16,920 nt of DNA. Source: JAKJEP01 sp964580995 (GTDB taxonomy: Bacteria; Planctomycetota; Phycisphaerae; Sedimentisphaerales; SM23-30). Shown one piece after another: positions 1 through 7,015 of this stretch (its first letter is position 1; each line of letters begins with the position of its first letter). The notes below the pieces were generated by a model that searched no databases, was not told the origin of the DNA, and saw only the letters and a program-made list of their open reading frames with translations. Both the position numbers and the translations under genes were made by a program. The stretch spans positions 1 to 16,920 of the forward strand of contig CAZOMV010000118.1 in NCBI GenBank assembly GCA_964580995.1, given 5' to 3'.

Positions 1-27
1 ATGGAAGTTGAACAGGCTGAATGGTGA
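1..27 (+). CDS. 3' end of an upstream gene (possibly infB, translation initiation factor IF-2)
   Basis: The frame open at position 1 reads a few codons (ending EVEQAEW) and stops at TGA 25-27. The next gene starts at ATG 21, so the two reading frames overlap by 7 bases, a typical coupled junction. Neighbouring DUF503 and rbfA commonly follow infB in bacteria, so infB is the natural guess, but the visible residues are too few to identify the protein. The ATG at position 1 is probably an internal codon rather than a start. Confidence 0.35.
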   Translation: MEVEQAEW

Positions 28-302
28 TTGGAATTTTAAAGTTGCAGGTAAGCGTTTTTGACTCTTTTTCGCTGAAAGACAAAAGGCGTGTCATTAAGAG
101 TTTGAAAGACCGTATCCACCATACGTTTTTCGTGTCGATTGCCGAGGTGGAGCACCAGGACAGTATCCGCACGTCCATCCTGGGCGTGGCTCTGGTCACG
201 AATGAGAGACGCTTTGCGGACTCGGTGTTGAGTAAAATCGTGGATTTTGTAAGAAAAATCCCGCAATTAAGTTTAGTAGATTATGAAATAGAGTTGTTGT
301 AA
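21..302 (+). CDS. DUF503 family protein (YlxP-like)
   Basis: A 93-residue protein covering the whole DUF503 domain. It starts MVIGILKLQV and carries the family signatures SLKDKRRVIKSLKDR (about residues 17-31), SIAEVEHQD (about 39-47) and LGVALVTN (about 54-61). Members are small alpha/beta proteins of unknown function that typically sit between infB and rbfA. That arrangement is seen here: the start overlaps the preceding stop by 7 bases and rbfA begins 5 bases after this stop. Co-transcription with translation genes suggests a role near ribosome biogenesis or translation, which is inference only. The length is normal and nothing is missing. The family call is firm; the function is unknown. 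Confidence 0.9.
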   Translation: MVIGILKLQVSVFDSFSLKDKRRVIKSLKDRIHHTFFVSIAEVEHQDSIRTSILGVALVTNERRFADSVLSKIVDFVRKIPQLSLVDYEIELL

Positions 303-307
303 ATACG

Positions 308-727
308 ATGGCATCCCGACGATTGGAAAAAATTTCAAAAATTATACAAACCACGGTGAGCGAGGTCATCCAGAATCATCTGTCGGACCCCCGGATTACC
401 GGTTTAATTGGAGTCACGCGGGTCCAGGTTTCCCCCGACTTGCGCCTGGCGCGGGTGTTCCTGAGCGTGGTGGGAACGGATCCCAAACAGGAAGGATTAA
501 CCCTCCAGGCCGTGAAACATGCCCGGGGATATATTCAAACCCGGCTGGCCGATACCTTGACGACCCGAACCTGCCCCCGGCTGGATTTCCAGTTGGATGA
601 ATCGATTAAAAAGGGATTTGTAATTTCTCATATACTCGATCAGATCGCCGCGGAAAACGCCGCCCAGAAGAGCGGGAATCCGCCGGAACCCTCTCAAGAA
701 AATCCGGAGTCAGATGATGAAAGATAG
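308..727 (+). CDS. rbfA: Ribosome-binding factor A (30S maturation factor)
   Basis: A 139-residue RbfA. Family landmarks are the N-terminal RRLEKISKIIQTTVSEVIQ helix, SDPRITGLIGVTRVQVSPDLRLARVFLSV (about residues 26-54, the KH-like core) and the C-terminal core segment RTCPRLDFQLDESIKKG. RbfA binds the 30S subunit near helix 1 of 16S rRNA and is needed for late small-subunit maturation and cold adaptation. The last 25 or so residues form a polar, acidic tail (SGNPPEPSQENPESDDER) beyond the conserved domain. The gene begins 5 bases after DUF503 and its 3' end overlaps the next gene by 11-14 bases, so translation is probably coupled. No strong ribosome binding site is visible before the ATG, consistent with coupling. 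Confidence 0.95.
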   Translation: MASRRLEKISKIIQTTVSEVIQNHLSDPRITGLIGVTRVQVSPDLRLARVFLSVVGTDPKQEGLTLQAVKHARGYIQTRLADTLTTRTCPRLDFQLDESIKKGFVISHILDQIAAENAAQKSGNPPEPSQENPESDDER

Positions 728-1445
728 CGTGGATTATGCCTCCCAATTTAAGAAATTATGTAACCGGCTTCGTCGGGAGCTGGGCGCTCCGGCCAAACCG
801 GACCCATTGGATCCGACCACGGAAATCGTACTGGCCTGCCTGACCGCCTATGCGGCGGAAACGCAGGCCAAAACCGCACTGCATCATCTGCAGCGGGCTT
901 TTGTGGATATCAACGAATTGCGTGTCTGCCGCATCGATGAGATTACGGAGGTACTGGGTTCCAACTTTCCTCACGCCAAAGACGTGGCGGGGCAGATTAT
1001 TACCCTATTGAAACAGATTTTTGATCGACAGGATCATTTTAATTTGAGTTTGTTTCAATCCGGCGGTAAACGGGAAGCGAAAACCTTTCTGGAGAGTCTG
1101 GAAGGATCGACCCCCTATGTGGTTTCCCGGGTCATGCTCCATTGTATGAATGCCCATTTCTTTCCGGTGAATCCTTCGATGCAGGAGATGCTGCGAAGCG
1201 AAGAAGTGATCGATCCGGAAGCGGATGCGGCGGCTTTGCAGGTATTTTTGGAAAGGCAGATCCCAGCCAGCAAAATCCAGAAAACCTATGCACTCCTGCG
1301 TCAATATGCCGACCACTACCGGGGCAAGCCCGCAGACGCGGCTGCGGCAGACCAGGCAAGTCCCGCTCCCAAAGCGAAAAAGAAAAAAACAACCCCGAAA
1401 AAAAAGACGGTAAAGAAAAAAATAGCAAAACAAGATAATCCGTAG
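714..1445 (+). CDS. Degenerate endonuclease III-like (HhH-GPD fold) protein with lysine-rich tail
   Basis: A 243-residue protein. Residues about 35-200 look like the helical HhH-GPD fold of endonuclease III: PTTEIVLACLTAYAAETQAKTAL aligns with the usual 'LLLAVILSAQTTD' region, and a hairpin-like LEGSTPYVVSRVML (129-142) is followed by PVNPSMQEML (151-160). Where active enzymes have a catalytic Lys in the hairpin (LPGVGRKTA) this protein has no Lys, and the catalytic Asp of the VDTHV motif is Asn (N153). No Fe-S cysteine cluster is present. The last 35 residues are Ala/Pro then almost pure Lys/Thr, histone H1-like, suggesting non-specific nucleic-acid binding. Two start codons are possible: ATG 714 overlaps rbfA by 14 bases, and ATG 717 is better spaced from GGAG at 706-709. 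hisG follows after 15 bases. The fold call is by eye; a non-enzymatic DNA- or RNA-binding role is inference. Confidence 0.7.
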   Translation: MMKDSVDYASQFKKLCNRLRRELGAPAKPDPLDPTTEIVLACLTAYAAETQAKTALHHLQRAFVDINELRVCRIDEITEVLGSNFPHAKDVAGQIITLLKQIFDRQDHFNLSLFQSGGKREAKTFLESLEGSTPYVVSRVMLHCMNAHFFPVNPSMQEMLRSEEVIDPEADAAALQVFLERQIPASKIQKTYALLRQYADHYRGKPADAAAADQASPAPKAKKKKTTPKKKTVKKKIAKQDNP

Positions 1446-1460
1446 AAATGGAGAACCCCC

Positions 1461-2333
1461 TTGAGTGACATGGTTAAAATTGGTTTGCCGAAAGGCAGCT
1501 TGCAGGATTCCACCTTCGATCTGTTCCGCCGCGCAGGTTTTCATATCCAGGTATCCTCGCGCAGCTATTTCCCCTCGATTGACGATCCGGAACTGGAAGC
1601 GATCCTGTTTCGTGCTCAGGAAATGAGTCGCTATGTCGAAGATGGGGTGATCGATGTCGGGCTGACAGGCTATGACTGGATCTGCGAGAATCATTCCGAT
1701 GTGGTCGAGGTCTGCGAGTTGATATACTCCAAGGCCACCTCGAAACCGGCTTCCTGGGTTTTGGCGGTTCCCAACGAAAGTACCATTCAGAAACTGGAAG
1801 ATCTGGATGGCGGCATTATCGCCACCGAACTGGTGAATTTTACCAAAGAATATTTTCAAAAGAAAAATATTTCCGTGAAAGTGGAATTTTCCTGGGGTGC
1901 GACCGAAGTCAAGGCCCGGCTGCTGGATGCGATTGTGGAAATTACGGAAACCGGTTCGAGTCTGCGGGCCAACAATCTGCGGATCGTCGATACGCTGCTG
2001 ACCAGTACCACCCGGCTGATTGCGAACAAAAAAGCCTGGCAAAACGATTTCAAACGCGAAAAAATCGAAGCCATCGCCCTTCTGCTCCAGGGAGCGATTG
2101 AAGGCCGGGAAAAGGTCGGTTTGAAAATGAACCTGCCCTGTCAAAAGCTGGCCGAGGTTTTAAAGCTCTTGCCCGCCGAGAAATCGCCGACGGTCAACCC
2201 GCTGGCCGATAAAGAGTTTGTGGCGATTGAAGTAATCGTGGAAGAGAAGACCAGCCGGGAACTGGTGCCCAGACTGAAGAAGGCCGGGGCATCCGGTATT
2301 TTCACCTATCCGTTAAATAACGTGATCCCGTAA
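1461..2333 (+). CDS. hisG: ATP phosphoribosyltransferase, long form
   Basis: A 290-residue HisG, the first enzyme of histidine biosynthesis: ATP + PRPP gives phosphoribosyl-ATP. N-terminal signature is VKIGLPKGSLQDSTFDLFRRAG; DVGLTGYDWI (about residues 66-75) belongs to the first lobe; DAIVEITETGSSLRANNLRI (about 156-175) is the PRPP-binding segment. The C-terminal ~75 residues (AEKSPTVNPL to GIFTYPLNNVIP) match the ACT-like regulatory domain of the long form, which is feedback-inhibited by histidine and needs no HisZ partner. The start is probably TTG 1461, because GGAG at 1450-1453 lies 7 bases before it; ATG 1470 would be 16 bases away. No other his gene is in the window; hisG sits at the end of the rbfA run, 15 bases after the endonuclease III-like gene. 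Confidence 0.95.
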   Translation: MSDMVKIGLPKGSLQDSTFDLFRRAGFHIQVSSRSYFPSIDDPELEAILFRAQEMSRYVEDGVIDVGLTGYDWICENHSDVVEVCELIYSKATSKPASWVLAVPNESTIQKLEDLDGGIIATELVNFTKEYFQKKNISVKVEFSWGATEVKARLLDAIVEITETGSSLRANNLRIVDTLLTSTTRLIANKKAWQNDFKREKIEAIALLLQGAIEGREKVGLKMNLPCQKLAEVLKLLPAEKSPTVNPLADKEFVAIEVIVEEKTSRELVPRLKKAGASGIFTYPLNNVIP

Positions 2334-2358
2334 AAAAAAGTGAATCATGACGTTGATT
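2332..2358 (-). terminator. Possible weak intrinsic terminator of cimA
   Basis: Read on the minus strand, the cimA stop is followed by a small hairpin (AATCA / TGATT, 2343-2358, 6-base loop, extendable by two pairs across a bulge) and then eight T (2339-2332). The stem is short and AT-rich, so efficiency would be low. It sits in the 23-base gap between convergent hisG and cimA. No comparable plus-strand T-run serves hisG. Confidence 0.35.
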
Positions 2359-3955
2359 ACGCCTTTTCTTCTTCACTGAGCAGCAGTTTGTACTCGATGC
2401 TGTCCACCAGCGCCTTCCAGGAAGCGTCGATGATATTTTCGGAAACGCCGATCGTTCCCCAATGATGATTGTGGTCCGCCGATTCGATAATGACACGTAC
2501 TTTGGCGGCCGTGGCCGCTTTGGTATTGACAACCCGGACTTTATAATCCACCAACTGCATTTCCTTCACGGCAGGATAATGGGGTTCAAGGGCCTTCCGC
2601 ATAGCCGCATCCAGGGCATTGACCGGGCCGTCTCCCTCCGCGACTCGATGCTCGATTTTTCCGTTTACCCGCAGCTTGACGGTGGCCTCACTGACGGCGG
2701 GCGTATTGTTGGTTTTGAGAATTACGGTTCGATAATGATCCAATTCGAAAAATTGATGATATCGGTTGATGAACCGCCGCACAATCAAGTCAAAGCTGGC
2801 ATCGGCAGTTTCAAACTGATACCCCTGGTTTTCCAGATCCTGCACTTCCTTCAAAATTTTCCGCACCAGGGCCTTATCATTCAAGAGGGCGAGTTTCTCG
2901 CTTTTGGCCAGGAGATTGGAGGTGCCGGAAAGTTCACTGATAATGACGCGACGGTTGTTTCCCACCTCCTCCGGGCTGATATGCTCATAAAACCGCGATT
3001 CTTTACTGACGGCGTGGACATGCATCCCGCCTTTATGGGCAAAACTCGAAGTGCCTACATACGGCTGATTGAGAGGCAGATTCAGATTGGCCAGCTCGTA
3101 AACATAACGCGAAACCTCCGTTATGCGGTTTACATTTTTGCCTTGCAAGCAGCGGCATCCCATCTTCAGAACCAGATTCGGAATCAGAACGCAGAGATCG
3201 GCATTTCCGCAGCGTTCCCCAAAACCATTGATGGTCCCATGTACCTGTATCGCGCCGGCCCGCACCGCCGCCAGGCTGTTGGCTACCGCCAGCCCCGTAT
3301 CGTTATGCGTATGAATCCCCAGGGGCACCGAAATCTGCCCGGCCACGTCCGCGACAATTTGCTCCACCTGCGGTTCCAGGCTGCCGCCGTTGGTATCACA
3401 TAAAATCAGCCGGCAGGCCCCAGCTTCCGCGGCCGCTTCCAGAACTTTTAAGGAATATTGGGGATTCTCCATATACCCATCAAAAAAATGTTCCGCATCG
3501 AAGAGGACCTCCTTGCCTTTCCCATGCAGATACTGTACCGACTCGGCGATCATCCGCAAATTCTCATCCAGACTCACACCCAGCACTTTTTTGGCCTGTA
3601 AATCCCAGCCCTTTCCGACAATCGTTACCACCGAGGCCGGGCAGTTCTCCAGCGACTGAATTCCTATATCATCCCCGACGTTTTCCCCTTTCTTGCGGGT
3701 CATGCCAAAAGCGGCGATTTTACTGTTCTTTAAGGTATGCCTGGCAATTTCGTGGAAAAAACTCTCGTCTTTGGCATTGCTGAGCGGATAGCCGCCCTCG
3801 ATATAGTCCACCCCCAGCTCATCCAGTTTCACCGCGATAGCCAGTTTATCTTCCAGGGTGAAGGCGATCCCTTCCCCCTGCGCTCCATCCCGCAGCGTCG
3901 TATCATATATTTCCACTGGTTGTGGTTTTTGCTTCTCTGTTTGGCTCTTTTTCAT
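2357..3955 (-). CDS. cimA: Citramalate synthase
   Basis: A 532-residue enzyme of the CimA/LeuA family, normal length. The HMGL-like TIM barrel holds the metal/substrate motif YDTTLRDGAQGEG (residues 17-29), the metal ligands in HTHNDTG (215-221) and GFGERCGNADL (244-254). The C-terminal region from about residue 385 is the LeuA-type regulatory dimer domain (ATVKLRVNGK, GDGPVNALDAAMRKAL, GVSENIIDASWKALVDSIEYKLL). CimA condenses pyruvate and acetyl-CoA to (R)-citramalate, giving 2-oxobutyrate for isoleucine without threonine deaminase; the regulatory domain usually senses isoleucine. The early barrel sequence (GDDIGIQSLENCPASVVTIVGKGWDLQ) fits CimA rather than 2-isopropylmalate synthase. It is convergent with hisG and divergent from the histidine kinase, and appears monocistronic. 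The promoter is proposed at 4005-4033. Confidence 0.93.
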   Translation of the reverse strand: MKKSQTEKQKPQPVEIYDTTLRDGAQGEGIAFTLEDKLAIAVKLDELGVDYIEGGYPLSNAKDESFFHEIARHTLKNSKIAAFGMTRKKGENVGDDIGIQSLENCPASVVTIVGKGWDLQAKKVLGVSLDENLRMIAESVQYLHGKGKEVLFDAEHFFDGYMENPQYSLKVLEAAAEAGACRLILCDTNGGSLEPQVEQIVADVAGQISVPLGIHTHNDTGLAVANSLAAVRAGAIQVHGTINGFGERCGNADLCVLIPNLVLKMGCRCLQGKNVNRITEVSRYVYELANLNLPLNQPYVGTSSFAHKGGMHVHAVSKESRFYEHISPEEVGNNRRVIISELSGTSNLLAKSEKLALLNDKALVRKILKEVQDLENQGYQFETADASFDLIVRRFINRYHQFFELDHYRTVILKTNNTPAVSEATVKLRVNGKIEHRVAEGDGPVNALDAAMRKALEPHYPAVKEMQLVDYKVRVVNTKAATAAKVRVIIESADHNHHWGTIGVSENIIDASWKALVDSIEYKLLLSEEEKA

Positions 3956-4004
3956 GGTTTATATCTCTATGAATAATATTTCATCCGCTTAAAACGAACG
4001 GCGA

Positions 4005-4033
4005 ATTCTAACATATATTACTTTCAGCATAAA
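4005..4033 (-). promoter_or_regulatory. Candidate cimA promoter (extended -10)
   Basis: On the minus strand, TGT followed by TAGAAT (-10 at 4010-4005, five of six consensus bases, with the extended TG at 4013-4012) lies 17 bases from TTTATG (4033-4028), a weak -35. The start point would be about 45 bases before the cimA ATG. An extended -10 can compensate for a poor -35. This is prediction from pattern only. Confidence 0.4.
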
Positions 4034-4115
4034 AATAAAATTTCTATTTCCCTGGCCAATAAACCCCTCCGATAACCAAGGCAAAAGGGCTTCTGAAGTA
4101 AATATTTCGTAAAGC

Positions 4116-4204
4116 CATAATTTATAAGCAATTATGACATAGTAGCCGTTCTGATGTTGCATAAAAACAACGCGATAAGAAATTTCTACTCCATTTCATG
4201 AAAT
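4116..4204. promoter_or_regulatory. Cluster of three perfect palindromes in the cimA / histidine kinase intergenic region
   Basis: Within 90 bases are CATAATT/AATTATG (4116-4122 and 4130-4136, 7-base loop), AGAAATTTCT (4178-4187) and ATTTCATGAAAT (4193-4204). The last two have centres 16 bases apart. All are AT-rich, so chance is not excluded, but the position between two divergent transcription units is where operators would sit. No known operator consensus is recognised. Apart from these, 4253-4290 and the proposed promoters, nothing else was seen in the 3956-4435 gene-free stretch. Confidence 0.35.
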
Positions 4205-4252
4205 CATCGCTGTAAATTTCGGAAAAACAGGTATAAGCGGACTAAAATGATG

Positions 4253-4290
4253 GGGAAAAACAACATTTCCCGGTTCTAGTGTTGTTTTTT
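4253..4290 (+). promoter_or_regulatory. Two mutually exclusive hairpins, the larger ending in a T-run
   Basis: A perfect 10-bp stem AAAAACAACA (4256-4265) with TGTTGTTTTT (4280-4289) encloses a 14-base loop and ends in a T-run (4285-4290), like an AT-rich intrinsic terminator. The sequence GGGAAA (4253-4258) can instead pair with TTTCCC (4266-4271), using bases of the first stem. The pair therefore resembles a terminator/alternative-fold switch. It lies 145 bases before the histidine kinase start but upstream of its best promoter candidate, so it would matter only if a longer transcript exists. It is also near-symmetric for the minus strand. Confidence 0.35.
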
Positions 4291-4303
4291 ATCATCATGG
4301 AAC

Positions 4304-4332
4304 TTGACTTATCCCCAGCTAAATTGTATTTC
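4304..4332 (+). promoter_or_regulatory. Candidate promoter of the histidine kinase / response regulator operon
   Basis: TTGACT (4304-4309) is five of six bases of the -35 consensus. At 17 bases distance is TATTTC (4327-4332), a poor -10. Transcription would start about 95 bases before the GTG start. No sigma54 -24/-12 element was found here despite the regulator being a sigma54 activator. Confidence 0.3.
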
Positions 4333-4435
4333 TCTTATATGATGATTTCATCTTGTTGGTTCTTTTACGGTTATGGTAATTCAAATGGTGTCGAAAATCC
4401 TATATAACTATTTATCCTAAAGCAGCTTATGTCTG

Positions 4436-5542
4436 GTGAGTAAAGAAACGAAACAGAAAAAAACGGTTAGCAAGTCTTTGCAGTTCGGTCGGCTGGCTAT
4501 TAACCTCATTAATAACATGCCGTTAGGTGTTATTATCTTTGACATTAACCTTGCTATCACCGATTCCAATCAATATGCCGTGAAAATTCTTCACTCGGAT
4601 CGCAATATCGCACAAGCTTTGACCGCCGGAGCTTCGCCGGAAAGCAAAATCAATTGGCAAAAAGACCTCGCTGAGGCATTAACTTCCCCGAAACCTCGCA
4701 CGTTTGAAAATATATCCTATTCCAAGAATGGCGTAAATTGCTTATTGCAAATAATTTGCACCCCTTTGACGGATGAGAAAACCGGCGCTCAAATCGGCGG
4801 GATCCTCTTAATCGAAGATGTCACTACCAAGATGGCGATGGAAAAAGACCTGGCCTCCGCCGAACGGCTGGCTGCGGTAGGCAAACTGGCCGCCCGCGTC
4901 GCCCATGAGCTGAACAATCCGCTGGACGGCATTCTTCGGTATATGAACCTGGCCCTGCGATTATCGGAACAAAATGAAAATCCGCAGGTCAGCCATTATC
5001 TCCAGGAGTCGCGGAAGGGCCTGCTGCGCATGGTCCAGATCATCAGCGAACTGCTGGAGTTTTCCCGCAGCACCTATTCCTCGTTTGAGGATGCCGATAT
5101 CAACAAGATTGTCGAAGATGCCGTCAAGGCAATGGAATCGCTGGCCGAGAACAATCAGGTAACGGTGATCCGCAATTACGCCCCCGACATGCCCAATATC
5201 CGCAGCGGAAATCTGTTTCAGGTTTTTTGTAATTTAATCAAAAACGCGGTGGACGCCATGGCCGACGGGGGCACGCTGGAAATCACGACCCGCTGCGATT
5301 CCCACAATGCCATCATGGAATTTGCCGATACGGGAACCGGAATCCCCCAGCCGGTTCTGAAAAAAATCTTTGAACCGTTCTATACCACCAAGCCGGCCGG
5401 CAAGGGAACGGGGCTGGGACTGGCCATTTGCAAGGATATTATCGAACGCTATAACGGCCAGATTCTCGCCGCCAACCGCCAGGAGGCGGGAACGGTTTTT
5501 ACCGTCACCATTCCGCTGGAACTGACCAGCCGATGCCGATAG
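4436..5542 (+). CDS. Soluble PAS-domain sensor histidine kinase (NtrB-like)
   Basis: A 368-residue kinase without transmembrane segments, hence cytoplasmic. A PAS-like domain spans about residues 20-130 (LINNMPLGVIIFDINLAITDSN near its start). The HisKA domain follows: ERLAAVGKLAARVAHELNNP, with phospho-acceptor H157. The HATPase domain shows an N-box (NLIKNAVDAM, 267-276), G1 (DTGTGIP, 298-304), F-box (FEPFYTTK, 312-319) and G2 (GKGTGLGLA, 322-330). All key residues for autophosphorylation are present. The start is GTG 4436 with a weak ribosome binding site; an out-of-frame ATG at 4429 gives only four codons. The response regulator follows after 28 bases and is the obvious partner. The organisation resembles NtrB/NtrC or AtoS-type pairs. 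The PAS domain is the likely signal input; the signal is unknown. Confidence 0.9.
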   Translation: MSKETKQKKTVSKSLQFGRLAINLINNMPLGVIIFDINLAITDSNQYAVKILHSDRNIAQALTAGASPESKINWQKDLAEALTSPKPRTFENISYSKNGVNCLLQIICTPLTDEKTGAQIGGILLIEDVTTKMAMEKDLASAERLAAVGKLAARVAHELNNPLDGILRYMNLALRLSEQNENPQVSHYLQESRKGLLRMVQIISELLEFSRSTYSSFEDADINKIVEDAVKAMESLAENNQVTVIRNYAPDMPNIRSGNLFQVFCNLIKNAVDAMADGGTLEITTRCDSHNAIMEFADTGTGIPQPVLKKIFEPFYTTKPAGKGTGLGLAICKDIIERYNGQILAANRQEAGTVFTVTIPLELTSRCR

Positions 5543-5570
5543 CAGATCGTACCAGGAGACCGGAGAACGC

Positions 5571-6965
5571 ATGGCAGCTAAAAGAATACTGATTGTAGAT
5601 GACGATTCGATCATTCGGGATTCACTTTGTGAATTTCTCAAGCTGGAAGGCTATCAGGCCCGCGGCGCGGGCAGCTTTACCGAAGCGCTCAAGGAACTGG
5701 AAAAGCAGAATTTCAATCTGGTGATTACCGATGTCAATATGCCGGAGGTGGACGGTTTCGAGCTGCTGCGGGTCATTCGCAAACGGTATCCGGAACTGGT
5801 GACAATCGTGATTACCGGCTACGGCACCATTGAAAGTGCGGTGGAAGCCATCAAGATGGGGGCCTACGATTATCTGACCAAGCCGATTGTGGACGATGAA
5901 ATCCGGATGCTGGTCAGCCGGGCGCTGGAGCAGCAATCCCTGCTGGAGGAAAACCGCAATCTGAAAGATCAGTTGCGCAGCCGCTTCGGCCTGGAAAATA
6001 TCGTGGGACATGATTACAAAATGCTCAAAATCTTCGACCTGATCGAATCGGTGGCCGAGAGCAAGGCCACCGTCCTGATTACCGGGCAGAGCGGCACCGG
6101 CAAAAGCCTGATCGCCCGGTCCATTCATCACCGCTCGGACCGCATGGAAAAACCCTTTGTCGAATTGAGCTGCGGCGCCATGCCCGAAACCCTGCTGGAA
6201 AGCGAACTCTTCGGTCATGTCAAGGGTTCCTTTACCGGCGCGACCACCGATAAAAACGGAAAATTCCTGGCAGCCGACGGCGGGACATTTTTCCTCGATG
6301 AAATCAATTCCGCCTCGCCCGGCCTCCAGATGAAGCTGCTGCGGGTCCTCCAGGAGCGGCAATTTGAGCCGGTCGGCAGCAACGAAACCAAAACCGTCGA
6401 TGTCCGGGTCATTCTGGCCACCAACAGCAATCTGCAAGAGGAAGTAAAAGCCGGACGCTTTCGCGAGGACCTGTATTACCGCATCAACGTGGTCAATATC
6501 GAATTGCCGCCCCTGTCCCAGCGGAAAACCGATGTGCCGCTGCTGGCCGAAAAGTTCCTGGCCGCCATGTGCAAGACCCACGGTAAAGAGAAAACCGGCT
6601 TCACCGCCGAGGTCATGCAGTATCTGGAACTCTACCACTGGCCCGGCAATGTCCGCGAATTGGAAAATGTCGTCGAACGGGGCGTGGTCCTCGGCAAAAA
6701 CAGCCAGATTCGCAAGGAAGACCTGCCCCAGCATCTGATTGATACGGTCGATCAGCAGAAAACCGGCGGATTCAAGCAGCTCAGCCTGCGGGAAGCACTG
6801 GAAGAACCCGAAAAGAAAATCTTGGAGGCCACCCTCCGCCAGCACAACTGGAACCGCCAGGTAACCGCTGACGTCCTCCAGATCAACCGCACCACCCTCT
6901 ACAAAAAAATGAAATACTTCGGCCTCGAATCCGACCCCATGCTGCAATCCCCGCCATCCTCCTGA
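5571..6965 (+). CDS. NtrC-family response regulator, sigma54-dependent activator
   Basis: A 464-residue three-domain regulator. The receiver domain (about 4-115) has the acidic pocket DDD (10-12), phospho-acceptor D54 in ITDVNMPE, T82 and K104. The AAA+ domain (about 140-370) has Walker A GQSGTGKS (172-179), the sigma54-contacting loop as GSFTGA (219-224) instead of the usual GAFTGA, Walker B GTFFLDEI (238-245), RxDLYYR-type RFREDLYYR (296-304) and WPGNVREL (357-364). The Fis-type helix-turn-helix is at the end (NRQVTADVLQINRTTLYKKM). It should bind enhancer-like sites and remodel sigma54 holoenzyme when phosphorylated by the kinase encoded 28 bases upstream. GGAG at 5562-5565 supports the ATG start. 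The gene ends 50 bases before the convergent 3' end of the giant-protein gene, and no terminator hairpin is evident between them. Targets are unknown. Confidence 0.93.
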   Translation: MAAKRILIVDDDSIIRDSLCEFLKLEGYQARGAGSFTEALKELEKQNFNLVITDVNMPEVDGFELLRVIRKRYPELVTIVITGYGTIESAVEAIKMGAYDYLTKPIVDDEIRMLVSRALEQQSLLEENRNLKDQLRSRFGLENIVGHDYKMLKIFDLIESVAESKATVLITGQSGTGKSLIARSIHHRSDRMEKPFVELSCGAMPETLLESELFGHVKGSFTGATTDKNGKFLAADGGTFFLDEINSASPGLQMKLLRVLQERQFEPVGSNETKTVDVRVILATNSNLQEEVKAGRFREDLYYRINVVNIELPPLSQRKTDVPLLAEKFLAAMCKTHGKEKTGFTAEVMQYLELYHWPGNVRELENVVERGVVLGKNSQIRKEDLPQHLIDTVDQQKTGGFKQLSLREALEEPEKKILEATLRQHNWNRQVTADVLQINRTTLYKKMKYFGLESDPMLQSPPSS

Positions 6966-7015
6966 TAATCACGGCCGGATCATCCACTCGCTTTACCTGC
7001 CCAGCCTGAACCACT

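Noticed and set aside
1005..2144. Long minus-strand reading frame opposite the endonuclease III-like gene and hisG
   Set aside because: It lies fully antisense to two well-supported genes, has no recognisable motifs and is a codon-bias shadow.
2462..3403. Plus-strand reading frame of 313 codons inside cimA
   Set aside because: Antisense to the strongly conserved CimA sequence; no domain visible.
3956..4300. T-box or leucine/isoleucine attenuator upstream of cimA
   Set aside because: No T-box GGGTGGNACC core, no leader peptide rich in branched-chain codons, and the hairpin at 4256-4289 is about 300 bases from the start codon.
4385..4420. Eleven-codon leader-peptide-like frame before the histidine kinase
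   Set aside because: No ribosome binding site and no run of a regulatory amino acid; likely chance.
5622..6947. Minus-strand reading frame of 441 codons opposite the response regulator
   Set aside because: Shadow of the NtrC-family coding sequence; the composition (His/Phe/Gln rich) is typical of an antisense frame.
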